The notes under the pieces were generated by a model. It had not been told where the DNA came from. It searched no databases and saw only the letters and a list, made by a program, of their open reading frames with translations. 64,000 nt of DNA from Kineobactrum sediminis. GTDB taxonomy: Bacteria; Pseudomonadota; Gammaproteobacteria; Pseudomonadales; Halieaceae. The first letter of the stretch is position 1. Each line of letters opens with the position of its first letter. Shown piece after piece: positions 29,502 to 39,939 of this stretch. The position numbers were made by a program, and so were the translations under genes. Location: the NCBI RefSeq assembly GCF_002868715.1, contig NZ_PKLZ01000001.1, forward strand, positions 682,001 through 746,000. The letters run 5' to 3'.

Positions 29502-31280
29502 TCAGGCGTCAAAAAGGGGCGCCACACGCATCACTTCTTCTATGGTGGTCTGGCCCGCAGCCACCCGGGCGGCCCCGCTTAAGCGCAGGGTTCGCATACC
29601 CTCGGCCATGGCGACCTCGCGGATCCGCGCAGCCTCCATCTGCGGGGTAATACAGGCCTGTACCTCGGGACTGTTAACCAACACCTCGTAAATACCCTGG
29701 CGACCAATATAGCCCGTATCACGACAGAGCTTGCAGCCCACCGGCCGGGCGACAGTCGCGGGCGGCGGCAGGTCAAAGGGCTGCACCAGCTGGCGCCAGG
29801 CGCCTTCGTCAACCGGCTCGTGGGCCTTGCAGGCAGCGCACAGTATCCGCACGAGGCGCTGGGACATGATGCCCCGCAAGGTGGCCTTGATCAGGTAGGC
29901 GGGCATGCCCAGCTCCTGCAGTCGGGCAATGGAGCCCGGCGAATCGTTGGTGTGCAGGGTGGAGAGCACCAGGTGCCCGGTCAGTGCCGCCTGTACCGCC
30001 ATGTTGGCCGTTTCCAGATCGCGGATCTCCCCCACCATGATGATGTCGGGGTCCTGTCGCATCAGCGCCCGTACACCGGCGGAAAAATCCAGCTTTATAC
30101 CCTGGTTCACCTGCATCTGGTTAAAGCTGTCCTCAACCATTTCGATCGGGTCTTCAATAGTGCAGACATTAACTTCCGCCGTCGCCAGCCGGCGCAAGGT
30201 GGAGTACAGCGTGGTGGTCTTGCCGGAACCGGTCGGCCCGGTCACCAGCACGATGCCGTTACCGGCAGCGGTCATGGCGGTCCAGCGCTGCAGGTCGTCG
30301 TTCTCCAGGCCCAGCTCGATAAAACTCTTTTGCAGCAGGTCCGGGTCAAAAATACGCATCACCAGCTTTTCGCCAAAAGCGGTCGGCAGGGTAGAGAGGC
30401 GCAGTTCCACCTCGCTGCCCTGGGGCGAACGGGTCTTGAGACGGCCGTCCTGCGGCCGACGCTTCTCCGCAACATCCATACGCCCGAGGATTTTAATGCG
30501 GCTGGTCACCGCGGCGCAGACATGTTGTGGCAACTCGTAGACGCCGTGCAGCACGCCATCGATGCGGAAGCGCACCTTGCCCACATCGCGACGCGGCTCG
30601 ATATGAATATCCGATGCGCGCTGCTCGAAGGCGTATTGCAGCAGCCAGTCGACAATATTGACAATGTGCTGGTCGTTTGCGTCCGGCTCCTGCATTGAGC
30701 CAAGCTCCAGCATCTGCTCGAGATTGGCGACTCCGGGCGCGGCGCCGGCGGTCGGGTTGACGCCACGGGCGCCACGCACCGATCCCGCCATACTATAAAA
30801 CTCAGCTGTGTGACGGATGATGTCTCGTGGATCAGCCAGGACCCGGCGGATACGCTTGCGCAATACGTGTTCCAGATTGCGCTCCCAGGCATGAATCCAC
30901 GGCTCTGCACTGGCGATAACCACCTCGTCCCGATGTACTTCTACCGCGAGGATACGGTGGCGCTGGGCAAATGCACGCGACATCACCTCGGCGACGTTGC
31001 CCACATTGATCTTCAGTGGATCGATATCGTACAGCGCCTGCCCGCTGGCCTGGCCCAGCCAGCGCAGCAACGTGTCCATCTCGTGCCGTTCGCCAGGGCG
31101 GGAGGGATCCTGCAGTTTCTGTTCCGCCAAAAACACCAGCGGATGCACACCGCCGATACTGGCGTTGATCAGTCGCGAGCGGTCCGCATCCGTCAACTTG
31201 CCCGCCGCATGCAGCTCGGCAACCAGGGAGTACAGGCTGAGGGGGCGCTCGGGGGGCTTGGCTACGGCATTGGTTGGCAT
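29502..31280 (-). CDS. GspE/PilB-type secretion or pilus ATPase
   Basis: A 592-residue AAA-like ATPase of the GspE/PulE/PilB group. An N-terminal MshEN-like domain (about 1-160) is followed by the ATPase core. The core has Walker A GPTGSGKTTTLY, an Asp box around TIEDPIEM, Walker B region DPDIIMVGEIRD, a His box TLHTND, and the tetracysteine zinc motif CAAC...CKLC. It powers assembly of a pseudopilus or type IV pilus. It stands alone with no other secretion gene nearby. Which machine it serves cannot be read here; glnE follows 17 bases downstream. Confidence 0.88.
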   Translation of the reverse strand: MPTNAVAKPPERPLSLYSLVAELHAAGKLTDADRSRLINASIGGVHPLVFLAEQKLQDPSRPGERHEMDTLLRWLGQASGQALYDIDPLKINVGNVAEVMSRAFAQRHRILAVEVHRDEVVIASAEPWIHAWERNLEHVLRKRIRRVLADPRDIIRHTAEFYSMAGSVRGARGVNPTAGAAPGVANLEQMLELGSMQEPDANDQHIVNIVDWLLQYAFEQRASDIHIEPRRDVGKVRFRIDGVLHGVYELPQHVCAAVTSRIKILGRMDVAEKRRPQDGRLKTRSPQGSEVELRLSTLPTAFGEKLVMRIFDPDLLQKSFIELGLENDDLQRWTAMTAAGNGIVLVTGPTGSGKTTTLYSTLRRLATAEVNVCTIEDPIEMVEDSFNQMQVNQGIKLDFSAGVRALMRQDPDIIMVGEIRDLETANMAVQAALTGHLVLSTLHTNDSPGSIARLQELGMPAYLIKATLRGIMSQRLVRILCAACKAHEPVDEGAWRQLVQPFDLPPPATVARPVGCKLCRDTGYIGRQGIYEVLVNSPEVQACITPQMEAARIREVAMAEGMRTLRLSGAARVAAGQTTIEEVMRVAPLFDA

Positions 31281-31359
31281 GGGTCTGGAGCCTCTGTCAT
31301 TTCCCTGGAAGCGATAGCCGTCATGCTATCACAGGCTATGCCGATGAGCCGCGCAGCGT

Positions 31360-31388
31360 GTGACAGGGCGCTTTCAAGGCCCTATACT
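31360..31388 (+). promoter_or_regulatory. Sigma-70 promoter for the DUF47-Pit operon
   Basis: -35 GTGACA (31360-31365, 5/6 match) and -10 TATACT (31383-31388, 5/6) with the ideal 17-base spacer. The first gene starts at 31418. No Pho-box-like repeat is obvious. Confidence 0.7.
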
Positions 31389-31417
31389 TCTCACCCCCAA
31401 TTAGCAGGGAGTACACC

Positions 31418-32101
31418 ATGGCAGGGTCAAATCCGCTGAGCGATCTGTTCGGTCGATCGCCGATCAAACCGATACAGCAGCATATGCAGGTCGCCAACGA
31501 TGCGGCACAGCTCCTGCCCGTATTCCTGGAAGCCGCGAGTCGCGGCGACTGGCCCGGGGCCAGCGAGGCTTTCAACCAGATAAAGGCCGCCGAGCAGGAA
31601 GCGGACAAGCTCAAGCGTTCGGTCCGCCGCCACCTGCCCAACAGCCTGTTTTTACCGGTCTCGCGCAATGACCTGCTGGAGCTGGTGACAATCCAGGACC
31701 ATGTTGCCAATACCGCCAAGGATGTCACGGGCCTTATGCTGGGGCGGCAGATGCAGTTTCCGGAACAACTGCAACAACCATTACTGGAACTGGCGACTAC
31801 CTGCGCTGCCACTTGTGCGCAGGCGCTAGCCGGTATCCAGGAGCTGGACGAATTACTGGAAGTGGGTTTCACTGGCGGCCGCGAAGTAACCCGGGTAGAA
31901 GGCTTGATCAGGGAACTTGAGAAGCTCGAGGGTCGCACCGACAAGCAAGCCCAGAAGCTGCGTGCGCATCTGTTCAAGCTGGAGCGCGAACTGTATCCGG
32001 TAGACGTGATGTTTTACTACCAGGTCATCGGGCTCATGACCGCAATGGCAGATGCCGCGGAACGGGTCGGGCACCGTCTCCAGATCCTGATGGCCAAATA
32101 G
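31418..32101 (+). CDS. DUF47/TIGR00153 PhoU-like Pit accessory protein
   Basis: A 227-residue, mostly helical cytoplasmic protein of the DUF47 family (PhoU-like three-helix bundles). A long coiled segment at about residues 145-185 and acidic E/D-x-x-x-D patterns may bind metal. Members are nearly always encoded beside Pit phosphate transporters and are thought to modulate them. The pit gene begins 9 bases after its stop. A strong promoter lies 30 bases upstream. Confidence 0.9.
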   Translation: MAGSNPLSDLFGRSPIKPIQQHMQVANDAAQLLPVFLEAASRGDWPGASEAFNQIKAAEQEADKLKRSVRRHLPNSLFLPVSRNDLLELVTIQDHVANTAKDVTGLMLGRQMQFPEQLQQPLLELATTCAATCAQALAGIQELDELLEVGFTGGREVTRVEGLIRELEKLEGRTDKQAQKLRAHLFKLERELYPVDVMFYYQVIGLMTAMADAAERVGHRLQILMAK

Positions 32102-32110
32102 GAAAGTTTC

Positions 32111-33388
32111 ATGGAAATCATCGCCGAATATGGCACTATTTTTCTTATCCTGGCCTGCCTGTTCGGGTTTTTCATGGCCTGGGGCGTGGGCGCCAACGAC
32201 GTTGCCAATGCCATGGGCACCTCGGTCGGGGCTCGAGCCCTAACCATCAAGCAGGCCATTCTGGTCGCCATGGTGTTCGAGTTCCTCGGTGCCTATCTGG
32301 CGGGGGGCGAAGTAACCTCCACCATTCGCAAGGGCATTATTGATGCCGAGGCACTGGATGCGTCGCCGGAGCTTATGGTTTACGGCATGCTCTCGGCGCT
32401 CCTGGCGGCGGGTACCTGGCTGCTGATTGCCAGCCTCAAGGGCTGGCCGGTGTCTACTACCCACTCCATTATCGGGGCCATTGTCGGCTTCGCTGCCGTT
32501 GGCATTGGTGTGGAGGCCGTGCACTGGGGCAAGGTCGGCACGATTGCCGCCAGCTGGATCGTGTCGCCGCTGCTCGCAGGCACCATTTCCTATGCGCTGT
32601 TCATGAGCGTCAAGGTCCTCATCCTTGATACCGAGGACCCTTTCCATCGCGCCAAGAAATACATCCCGGTGTATATGTGGATGGTGGGTTTCATGATCTC
32701 CATGGTAACCCTGCTCAAGGGTTTGAAACATGTCGGTCTCGACATGGACCTGGGGCTGGGCAGCAAATTCGCCAATGCACTGCCGCTGTCGGCACTGATA
32801 GGCCTGGTGGTGGCGATAATTGGCGCTCAGCTGCTGCGCAGGGTCAAGGAATTGCCCAACCAGGATAACCGCTTCGCCAACGTCGAACGGGTATTTGGGA
32901 TCCTGATGATCTTTACCGCCTGCGCCATGGCCTTTGCCCACGGCTCCAATGACGTCGCCAATGCGGTCGGGCCACTAGCCGCGGTAGCAAGCACTATCCT
33001 GTCCGGCGGAATGGTCACCGCCCAGTCAATAATGCCCTGGTGGATCCTGCTGATTGGCGCCCTGGGTATTGTCGTGGGGCTTGCTACCTATGGCTGGAAG
33101 GTCATCATGACCGTGGGGCGCAAAATCACCGAACTGACCCCGAGCCGCGGCTTCGCCGCCGAACTGGGCGCTGCCTCCACAGTTGTACTTGCCTCGGGTA
33201 CCGGCCTGCCGATCTCCACCACCCACACCCTGGTGGGGGCGGTACTCGGTGTGGGTTTTGCCCGCGGTATCGCCGCATTAAACCTGCGCACCATCGGTAC
33301 CATTTTCATGTCCTGGATCATCACCCTGCCCGCAGGCGCCGGGCTGGCGATTACCTTCTTCTTCATCTTCAAGGGAATTTTTGGCTGA
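32111..33388 (+). CDS. pit: Low-affinity inorganic phosphate transporter (PiT family)
   Basis: A 425-residue inner-membrane protein with the duplicated PiT signature: GANDVANAMGTSVG near residue 28 and GSNDVANAVGPLAA near 278. These mark the two inverted halves. About ten transmembrane segments are visible. It imports metal-phosphate with protons or sodium. It is cotranscribed with the DUF47 gene. Confidence 0.95.
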   Translation: MEIIAEYGTIFLILACLFGFFMAWGVGANDVANAMGTSVGARALTIKQAILVAMVFEFLGAYLAGGEVTSTIRKGIIDAEALDASPELMVYGMLSALLAAGTWLLIASLKGWPVSTTHSIIGAIVGFAAVGIGVEAVHWGKVGTIAASWIVSPLLAGTISYALFMSVKVLILDTEDPFHRAKKYIPVYMWMVGFMISMVTLLKGLKHVGLDMDLGLGSKFANALPLSALIGLVVAIIGAQLLRRVKELPNQDNRFANVERVFGILMIFTACAMAFAHGSNDVANAVGPLAAVASTILSGGMVTAQSIMPWWILLIGALGIVVGLATYGWKVIMTVGRKITELTPSRGFAAELGAASTVVLASGTGLPISTTHTLVGAVLGVGFARGIAALNLRTIGTIFMSWIITLPAGAGLAITFFFIFKGIFG

Positions 33389-33400
33389 ACCCATTACTGG

Positions 33401-33431
33401 CCGGGCGCCAATTGACTACCAGGGCGCCCGG
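33401..33431 (+). terminator. GC-rich hairpin after pit
   Basis: A 9-bp perfect stem CCGGGCGCC/GGCGCCCGG with a 13-base loop begins 12 bases after the pit stop. No T tract follows, so it may be a pause or RNA-stabilising hairpin rather than a classic terminator. Confidence 0.4.
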
Positions 33432-33484
33432 GGCTAACGTAACCACAGTATCCTCTCGTCATTTACGCGCCAGGCGGCAGCCTT

Positions 33485-34636
33485 ATGTCCGAGCACCAGA
33501 AACAGATTATCCAGCAGTTGACGGCGCTGATCGCCAGCCCCTCCATCAGTTCCACGGATCCCTCCTGGGACCAGGGTAATCGGGGTGTTATTGAGCTGCT
33601 GGCGGGCTGGTTATCCGCACTGGGGTTTGCCACTGAGATCATGGACGTCTCGCCCGATGGTCGCAAAGCCAACCTGATTGCTACTCTGGGTACCGGCCCG
33701 GGTGGGCTGGTGCTGGCGGGACACACCGATACGGTACCTTTCGATGAGGGGCTCTGGCAGTCCGATCCGCTGCAGCTGGCCGAACGTGACAACCGCCTTT
33801 ACGGCCTTGGCAGCACCGACATGAAGGGGTTTTTCCCGCTGGCTATCGCTGCGGCAAGCGCCTTTACGGGCACTTCGCTACAACAGCCACTGATCATTCT
33901 TGCCACGGCGGATGAAGAGAGCTCTATGAACGGCGCCAGGGCACTGGCGGCGGCGGGCAGACCACGTGCGCGAGCGGCCATTGTCGGCGAGCCGACCTCG
34001 CTGGTCCCGGTGCGGTTGCACAAAGGCATCATGATGGAAGCCATCCGGATCAGCGGACACTCGGGGCACTCCTCAAATCCGGCGCTGGGAATCAACGCCC
34101 TTGATGTCATGCATGATGTCATAACGGAACTGAAAGTATTTCGAGGGCAACTGGCGAGTCGTTATAGCAATGCGGCGTTCGAAGTTGCTTTCCCCACCAT
34201 TAACCTCGGCTGCCTTCACGGTGGCGATAGCCCCAACAGGATCTGCGGTAGCAGCGAACTGCATTTCGACCTGCGCCTGACTCCCGATGCCGACAGCGCC
34301 GGTGTGCGCGAGGAATTACACCAACGGCTGCGCGCCGCGGCGATACAACATGGCGCCGGGGTTGAATTACACTCACTGGTGCAACCCGTGCCGGCTTTCG
34401 AGCAGGCCGCAGACAGTGCACTGGTGCAATTGGCAGAGCGGCTTACCGGCCACCGTGCCACGGCAGCGGCCTACGCCACCGAGGCGCCGTTCCTTCAGCA
34501 GATGGGGATGGAGACTATCGTCATGGGACCGGGTTCAATCGACCGTGCCCACCAGCCGGATGAATACCTTGAGCTTGAGCAAATCGAACCCTGCGTCGCC
34601 CTCCTCAAACAGTGCATTGCGCATTACTGCCTGTAA
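33485..34636 (+). CDS. argE: Acetylornithine deacetylase
   Basis: A 383-residue M20 metallohydrolase: GHTDTVPFDE (metal His and catalytic Asp), LYGLGSTDMKGFF (bridging Asp), TADEESSMNGA (catalytic Glu) and IVGEPTS. This pattern and length match ArgE, which frees ornithine from N-acetylornithine. The distantly similar DapE is about the same size, but the neighbouring argA supports ArgE. The pair argE-argA is a known Pseudomonas-type arrangement. Confidence 0.9.
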   Translation: MSEHQKQIIQQLTALIASPSISSTDPSWDQGNRGVIELLAGWLSALGFATEIMDVSPDGRKANLIATLGTGPGGLVLAGHTDTVPFDEGLWQSDPLQLAERDNRLYGLGSTDMKGFFPLAIAAASAFTGTSLQQPLIILATADEESSMNGARALAAAGRPRARAAIVGEPTSLVPVRLHKGIMMEAIRISGHSGHSSNPALGINALDVMHDVITELKVFRGQLASRYSNAAFEVAFPTINLGCLHGGDSPNRICGSSELHFDLRLTPDADSAGVREELHQRLRAAAIQHGAGVELHSLVQPVPAFEQAADSALVQLAERLTGHRATAAAYATEAPFLQQMGMETIVMGPGSIDRAHQPDEYLELEQIEPCVALLKQCIAHYCL

Positions 34637-34728
34637 CCGTCGGGGTCTGTGTAAAATTGCCATTAGTGCTCAGCCGCGGCTTTGGTTAACCTTAGCCTCC
34701 TTATGCAGCCGACCCCGGAAAACATGAC

Positions 34729-36033
34729 GTGACCACCCAGAGCCGCAACCATATCCGCTGGTTCAGGAATACCGCGCCCTATATCAACACCCATCGATCG
34801 CGAACCTTCGTGCTGATGCTGGGCGGTGAGTCTGCGCTGGACCCGAATTTCGCCACTATCATGCACGACATGGCGCTACTCAACAGTCTTGGGGTGCGCC
34901 TGGTACTGGTCCACGGCAATCGCCCGCAAATCGAGACCCGCCTGCAGCAGGACGGCATCGAGAGCCGGTTTCATGGCGATATGCGCATTACCGACAGTTC
35001 TACGCTGCACCACGTGATAGATGCAGCGGCCGCACTGCGAACCCAGATTGAGGCGCTACTGTCCATGGGCCAGTCAAACTCGCCCATGCACGGTGCACGT
35101 ATGCGGGTCTGCTCCGGCAATTTTGTGACAGCCCGGCCGATCGGTGTCGTCGATGGGGTGGATTTCCAGCATACGGGCCGCGTACGCCGGATCGACAGCG
35201 TCGGCATTCAGCAACAACTCGCAGCGGGCTCCATAGTGCTGTTATCGCCCCTGGGTTACTCGCCAACCGGTGAAATATTCAATCTGGCGCTTGAAGACAT
35301 TGCGGTGCGGTGTGCCGCCGGTATCGGTGCTGACAAGCTACTGCTTTTTGGCGCCGCAGCCGGCATTGCCAACCGTGAGGGCAAACTCCTGCGACAGCTG
35401 GCGGTGGCCGAACTGGCGGACCTTGAAGTGACCGACAGGGAACAGGCGGATCTGCTGGCGACTGCACGACGCGCCTGCGTGGCCGGTGTGCCACGCTGCC
35501 ATATCATCAGCTACCGGGACGACTGTGCGTTACTGGAAGAGCTGTTTACCCACGACGGCAATGGCACCCTGGTGGCAAAAGACGATTACGAGCAGTCCCG
35601 CAATGCCAGTATCGACGATGTCGGTGGCATTCTGGAACTGATAGAACCACTGGAGCGAGAGGGGATACTGGTCAAGCGTTCAAGAGAGTTGCTGGAAAAT
35701 GAAATTCGCCAGTTCCGGGTTCTCGAGCGCGACGGTCGCATCATTGCCTGCGCCGCATTGTATCCGTTTCCCGAGGAAGACTGTGGCGAACTGGCCTGCA
35801 TCGTCTCCCATCCGGATTACCGGGGCAGCAATCGCGGCCAGCGCCTGCTCCATGAACTGGAGGGCGAGGCCCGGTCCCAGGGTCTGAACCGCGTTTTCGT
35901 GCTCTCCACCCAAACCGCACACTGGTTTCTGGAACAGGGGTTCGAGGAGTGTTCACGGGATGCCCTGCCCATGCAAAAGCAGGCGTTGTATAACCTGCAA
36001 CGCAACTCCAAGGTTTTCTTCAAGACGGTGTAA
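34729..36033 (+). CDS. argA: N-acetylglutamate synthase
   Basis: A 434-residue enzyme starting at GTG (a nearby ATG at 34724 runs into a stop after two codons). An amino-acid-kinase domain occupies about residues 20-290, with [14 protein letters not shown] at its start. A GNAT acetyltransferase domain occupies about 295-434, including [18 protein letters not shown], the acetyl-CoA loop. It starts arginine synthesis by acetylating glutamate. The kinase-like domain normally binds arginine for feedback inhibition. Confidence 0.95.
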   Translation: MTTQSRNHIRWFRNTAPYINTHRSRTFVLMLGGESALDPNFATIMHDMALLNSLGVRLVLVHGNRPQIETRLQQDGIESRFHGDMRITDSSTLHHVIDAAAALRTQIEALLSMGQSNSPMHGARMRVCSGNFVTARPIGVVDGVDFQHTGRVRRIDSVGIQQQLAAGSIVLLSPLGYSPTGEIFNLALEDIAVRCAAGIGADKLLLFGAAAGIANREGKLLRQLAVAELADLEVTDREQADLLATARRACVAGVPRCHIISYRDDCALLEELFTHDGNGTLVAKDDYEQSRNASIDDVGGILELIEPLEREGILVKRSRELLENEIRQFRVLERDGRIIACAALYPFPEEDCGELACIVSHPDYRGSNRGQRLLHELEGEARSQGLNRVFVLSTQTAHWFLEQGFEECSRDALPMQKQALYNLQRNSKVFFKTV

Positions 36034-36200
36034 TCGGCAGGCTGTCCCGCGGCCGCGGGGCGGCCACTGCAGCAGGTTCAGACCATGCTTTCACCGGGGC
36101 ACGTCGTTGTGACTCTGCCGGACAATTTTTGCTATCCTGCGCAACCGATTCCTACTGCCATCCCCCGCCGCATCCAGCGGATCAAGAACAGGTACCCATC

Positions 36201-38045
36201 ATGCCAGCTTACCGCTCCAAAACATCCACCCATGGCCGCAACATGGCTGGCGCTCGCGCACTCTGGCGCGCCACGGGAATGAAGGACGGCGATTTTGGCA
36301 AGCCCATCATTGCGGTGGTCAACTCCTTCACCCAGTTTGTACCCGGCCACGTGCACCTGAAAGACCTGGGACAGCTGGTGGCAAGGGAAATTGAAGCAGC
36401 AGGCGGTGTTGCCAAGGAATTCAACACCATTGCGGTGGATGATGGTATCGCCATGGGCCACGATGGCATGCTCTATAGCCTGCCCAGCCGGGATATCATT
36501 TCCGACTCGGTTGAATACATGGCGAATGCCCATTGTGCCGATGCGCTGGTGTGCATTTCCAACTGCGACAAGATCACCCCGGGGATGCTCAATGCCGCAC
36601 TGCGGCTGAATATCCCGGTCGTGTTTGTGTCAGGCGGCCCGATGGAAGCAGGCAAGACGAAGTTGTCGGAAAACAAGCTGGACCTGGTAGATGCCATGGT
36701 GATCGCCGCCGACAGCGACGCCAGCGATGAGGATGTGGCCGAATACGAGCGCTCCGCCTGTCCCACCTGCGGCTCGTGCTCGGGCATGTTCACCGCCAAT
36801 TCGATGAACTGCCTGACCGAAGCCCTCGGCCTGAGCCTGCCCGGCAACGGCTCTACCCTGGCTACCCACGCCGACCGGGAGCAGCTGTTCCTGCGCGCGG
36901 GCCGGCTGGTGGTCGAACTCTGCAAACGCTATTACGAGCAGGACGACGCCAGCGTATTGCCGCGCAATATCGCCAGCTTCAACGCCTTTGAAAACGCCAT
37001 GTGCCTGGATGTCGCCATGGGGGGCTCCACCAACACCATTCTGCACCTGCTGGCAGCGGCCCAGGAGGCGGAACTGGATTTCGACCTCGCCGATATCGAC
37101 AGAATCTCGCGCAAGGTCCCGCAATTGTGCAAGGTGGCCCCGAATACGCCGCAATACCACATGGAAGATGTACACCGGGCCGGCGGCGTCATGGCCATTC
37201 TCGGGGAACTCGACCGGGCCGGCCTGCTGCACCGCGACTGCCCCACCATCCACAGCCCGAGCATGGGTGAGGCCCTGGAGCAATGGGATATCGTGCGCAG
37301 CACCGATCCCGCGGTACACCAGTTTTTCAAGGCCGGTCCCGGCGGCATCCCCACCCAGACTGCCTTCAGCCAGGATACGCGCTGGCCGAGCCTGGATCTG
37401 GACCGCGCAAACGGCTGCATTCACAACCTGGAGCATGCCTTTTCACTCGAGGGCGGGCTGGCGGTGCTCTACGGTAATATCGCCGAGGATGGCTGTGTGG
37501 TGAAAACCTCCGGCGTCGACGAAAGTATCCATGTATTCTCCGGCCCGGCCTATATCTGCGAAAGCCAGGAAGGCGCGGTCGCCGATATTCTGGAGGACAA
37601 GGTCAAGCCGGGTGATGTGGTGATTATTCGCTACGAAGGTCCCCGTGGCGGACCCGGCATGCAGGAGATGCTCTATCCCACCAGCTACCTGAAATCAAAG
37701 GGCCTGGGCAAGGCCTGCGCACTACTGACCGACGGTCGGTTTTCCGGCGGCACCTCCGGCTTGTCGATCGGCCACGTGTCGCCGGAGGCTGCGGCGGGGG
37801 GGGCCATTGCCCTGGTTGAGGCGGGGGATATTATCGAGATCAACATTCCTGCACGTAGCATCAATGTCGTCCTGGGTGCAGAAGAGCTGGCGACCCGACG
37901 CGCTGCCATGGAGGCCAGGGGCAAGGCCGGCTGGCGCCCGGCGGCAGAGCGGCCACGCAAGGTCAGCGCCGCACTCAAGGTCTATGCCAGCATGGTCACC
38001 AGTGCCGACAAAGGCGCGGTACGGGACTTGTCCTTGCTTGACTGA
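36201..38045 (+). CDS. ilvD: Dihydroxy-acid dehydratase
   Basis: A 614-residue Fe-S enzyme. The start [19 protein letters not shown] at 36201 matches known IlvD N-termini; a longer reading is rejected. Cluster-binding cysteines appear in [12 protein letters not shown] and [11 protein letters not shown]. It dehydrates dihydroxyisovalerate and dihydroxymethylvalerate in Val, Leu and Ile synthesis. Together with ilvE and leuA it gives the window a branched-chain theme. It is apparently monocistronic. Confidence 0.97.
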   Translation: MPAYRSKTSTHGRNMAGARALWRATGMKDGDFGKPIIAVVNSFTQFVPGHVHLKDLGQLVAREIEAAGGVAKEFNTIAVDDGIAMGHDGMLYSLPSRDIISDSVEYMANAHCADALVCISNCDKITPGMLNAALRLNIPVVFVSGGPMEAGKTKLSENKLDLVDAMVIAADSDASDEDVAEYERSACPTCGSCSGMFTANSMNCLTEALGLSLPGNGSTLATHADREQLFLRAGRLVVELCKRYYEQDDASVLPRNIASFNAFENAMCLDVAMGGSTNTILHLLAAAQEAELDFDLADIDRISRKVPQLCKVAPNTPQYHMEDVHRAGGVMAILGELDRAGLLHRDCPTIHSPSMGEALEQWDIVRSTDPAVHQFFKAGPGGIPTQTAFSQDTRWPSLDLDRANGCIHNLEHAFSLEGGLAVLYGNIAEDGCVVKTSGVDESIHVFSGPAYICESQEGAVADILEDKVKPGDVVIIRYEGPRGGPGMQEMLYPTSYLKSKGLGKACALLTDGRFSGGTSGLSIGHVSPEAAAGGAIALVEAGDIIEINIPARSINVVLGAEELATRRAAMEARGKAGWRPAAERPRKVSAALKVYASMVTSADKGAVRDLSLLD

Positions 38046-38057
38046 GTGGCGCGCACC

Positions 38058-38960
38058 TCAGGATGCGGGCAGGGCAAGTGGAGCCTGGTCGACGCTGTTC
38101 CACTGTGAACTGTCCAGGCCCTGTTCGATCAACGCCGATATATCGCGCCGCAATTTGTCGAGCTTGCGTCGCAAGTGAGCGTCCTGCCGCTCACTGCGAC
38201 TATTCAGCAACGTCACCACGGCCTGCTGAATCACGCCGAAATTATGATTGTAGACGGCACGGTATTGCTCCGACATCCGCTCATTGCGCGCGGCCAGCGC
38301 CCGTCGCAGACGTTCTTGCCAGCCGGGCTCGCGCTGCAGGATCTGCTCAAGGTACACGAGCCACCCGGCGCGGGCCTCCAGCCAGACTGAATCTGAACGT
38401 TGCAGGTCATCGCAGGCCTGGTGCAGCGCGTCCTTCTGCTCAGATTGCAGGCGGCCAATGTAGGTTCGGGCGTTATCAATCAGGCGTTCACAGGCGTCAT
38501 CGCGGTATTCGCTATCACTGCGCTCCAGATACTTTTCCTCGTACTCGGACTGCTGTTCCCGCAAGGTAGCAATGAACTCCGTTATTTGCCGGTCAGCAAG
38601 CTCGTCCCCCAGCGCCAGCATTGACTCCAGGGCGCGCTCCTGCAGGCGCAACAAAGCCCGCTCGACGCCAACAGTGACCAGGACCAGATCCTCTGTCGTC
38701 ACCTCTCGATCAAGCCTGGTGACGAAGTCATCAAGCAGGGTCAGATAACGGGGCAGCTCCTCACGCCGGTGCCAGGCCAGGAAGGCGTCTACTTCCCGAT
38801 GCAGGTAGCGGTCTTGCTGCCGGTCCAGCTCAACATAGTCACCGAGATACCAGGGCAGCAGGAAATCCAGTCGATTGTAGAAAAACCGGGTGCTGCTGCA
38901 GCCGGCGAGAAACGCCAGGATAAGGCAGGCGATCAGCAATCGGCCGCGCATCACAGTCAC
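38058..38960 (-). CDS. DUF6279 family lipoprotein
   Basis: About 300 residues with a lipobox LAGC near residue 21 and the DUF6279 start motif STRFFYNRLDFLLPWYLGDYV. The rest is helical and highly charged. The function is unknown. The GTG start overlaps the dehydratase stop by 4 bases (GTGA), and an ATG at 38951 is an alternative with the better lipoprotein N-terminus. The tight junction points to cotranscription with the upstream PLP enzyme. Confidence 0.8.
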   Translation of the reverse strand: MTVMRGRLLIACLILAFLAGCSSTRFFYNRLDFLLPWYLGDYVELDRQQDRYLHREVDAFLAWHRREELPRYLTLLDDFVTRLDREVTTEDLVLVTVGVERALLRLQERALESMLALGDELADRQITEFIATLREQQSEYEEKYLERSDSEYRDDACERLIDNARTYIGRLQSEQKDALHQACDDLQRSDSVWLEARAGWLVYLEQILQREPGWQERLRRALAARNERMSEQYRAVYNHNFGVIQQAVVTLLNSRSERQDAHLRRKLDKLRRDISALIEQGLDSSQWNSVDQAPLALPAS

Positions 38961-39907
38961 CAGGGGAGCCGGTCGGGATCCAGGTTACCCCCGCTGATAA
39001 CGGAGACCACGCGACGGCCACGAAATCGCTCCGGATGTTCCAGCAAAGCGGCAAAACTGACAGCCCCGGAGGGCTCCACCACGGTTTTGAGCCGGGTCCA
39101 CTGCAGGCGCATGGCGGCCATGATACTGTCGTCCGTTACCGTAACGATGGTATCCACATACCGCTGGATAAGGGCAAAGTTAAGCTCTCCCAATCCCGCC
39201 AGAAGCCCGTCCGCTATGGTATCGGGGGCTGTTTGGGGGACCAGGCGGCCCAGCCCGAATGAGCGGAACGCATCATCGGCACCGGCCGGCTCCGCGGCTA
39301 TCACCTCCACCTCGGGACGCAGGCTTTTCATGGCCACCGCAACACCCGACAATAATCCCCCGCCGCCCACCGGCACCACAATCACCTCCAGATCAGGCAC
39401 CTGTTCGAGAATTTCCAGGGCCACGGTGCCCTGGCCGGCAATCACCCGGGGATCATTATAGGGGTGCACCACGTGGGCACCCGTCGCCGCCACCAATTCT
39501 GCCAGAGCGGCCTCGCGCGCCAGCAGGGTAGGCTCGCACTCAATCACGTGGCCACCGTAGGTAACCACCGCGGCTTTCTTGACTGCGGGCGCGTTGCTCG
39601 GCATGACAACGTGGGCCGTGATACCCCGACGGCGCGCCGCCATGGCCAGCGCCGCACCGTGATTACCAGACGAGTGGGTCGCCACCCCAAGAGCGGCCTG
39701 GGCATCGTCCAGGCTGAACACCGCGTTGCTCGCCCCCCGGGCCTTGAATGCCCCCGCTTTCTGCAGGTTTTCACACTTGAATACCACTCGGGCACCGGTA
39801 TGCGCATCCAGTAGCTCACTGGAGTACACAGGCGTCTCATGTATGTGGCCCGCAATACGCTCTCTCGCCGCCTGAACATCCGCCAGCACCGGGCTCGGCT
39901 TGGTCAT
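38957..39907 (-). CDS. Fold-type II PLP dehydratase (threonine dehydratase / serine racemase-like)
   Basis: A 316-residue single-domain enzyme. FKCENLQKAGAFKARGAS holds the PLP lysine (about residue 55). SSGNHGAALA and VPVGGGGLLSG form the phosphate cup. There is no C-terminal ACT regulatory domain, so it is not the biosynthetic IlvA. Catabolic threonine/serine ammonia-lyase, serine racemase or hydroxyaspartate ammonia-lyase are the options. The ATG at 39907 has AGGAG 6 bases upstream. Confidence 0.87.
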   Translation of the reverse strand: MTKPSPVLADVQAARERIAGHIHETPVYSSELLDAHTGARVVFKCENLQKAGAFKARGASNAVFSLDDAQAALGVATHSSGNHGAALAMAARRRGITAHVVMPSNAPAVKKAAVVTYGGHVIECEPTLLAREAALAELVAATGAHVVHPYNDPRVIAGQGTVALEILEQVPDLEVIVVPVGGGGLLSGVAVAMKSLRPEVEVIAAEPAGADDAFRSFGLGRLVPQTAPDTIADGLLAGLGELNFALIQRYVDTIVTVTDDSIMAAMRLQWTRLKTVVEPSGAVSFAALLEHPERFRGRRVVSVISGGNLDPDRLPW

Positions 39908-39939
39908 GATTGACTCCTGTCGATCAATGGATGGCCCTG

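Noticed and set aside
34641-34716. GGGGTC ... GACCCC pair between argE and argA
   Set aside because: It shares only six bases with the 58-bp palindromes; too far apart and too short.
36046-36059. 14-bp perfect GC palindrome after argA
   Set aside because: All-GC, no T tract, and not repeated elsewhere; probably chance or a minor pause hairpin.
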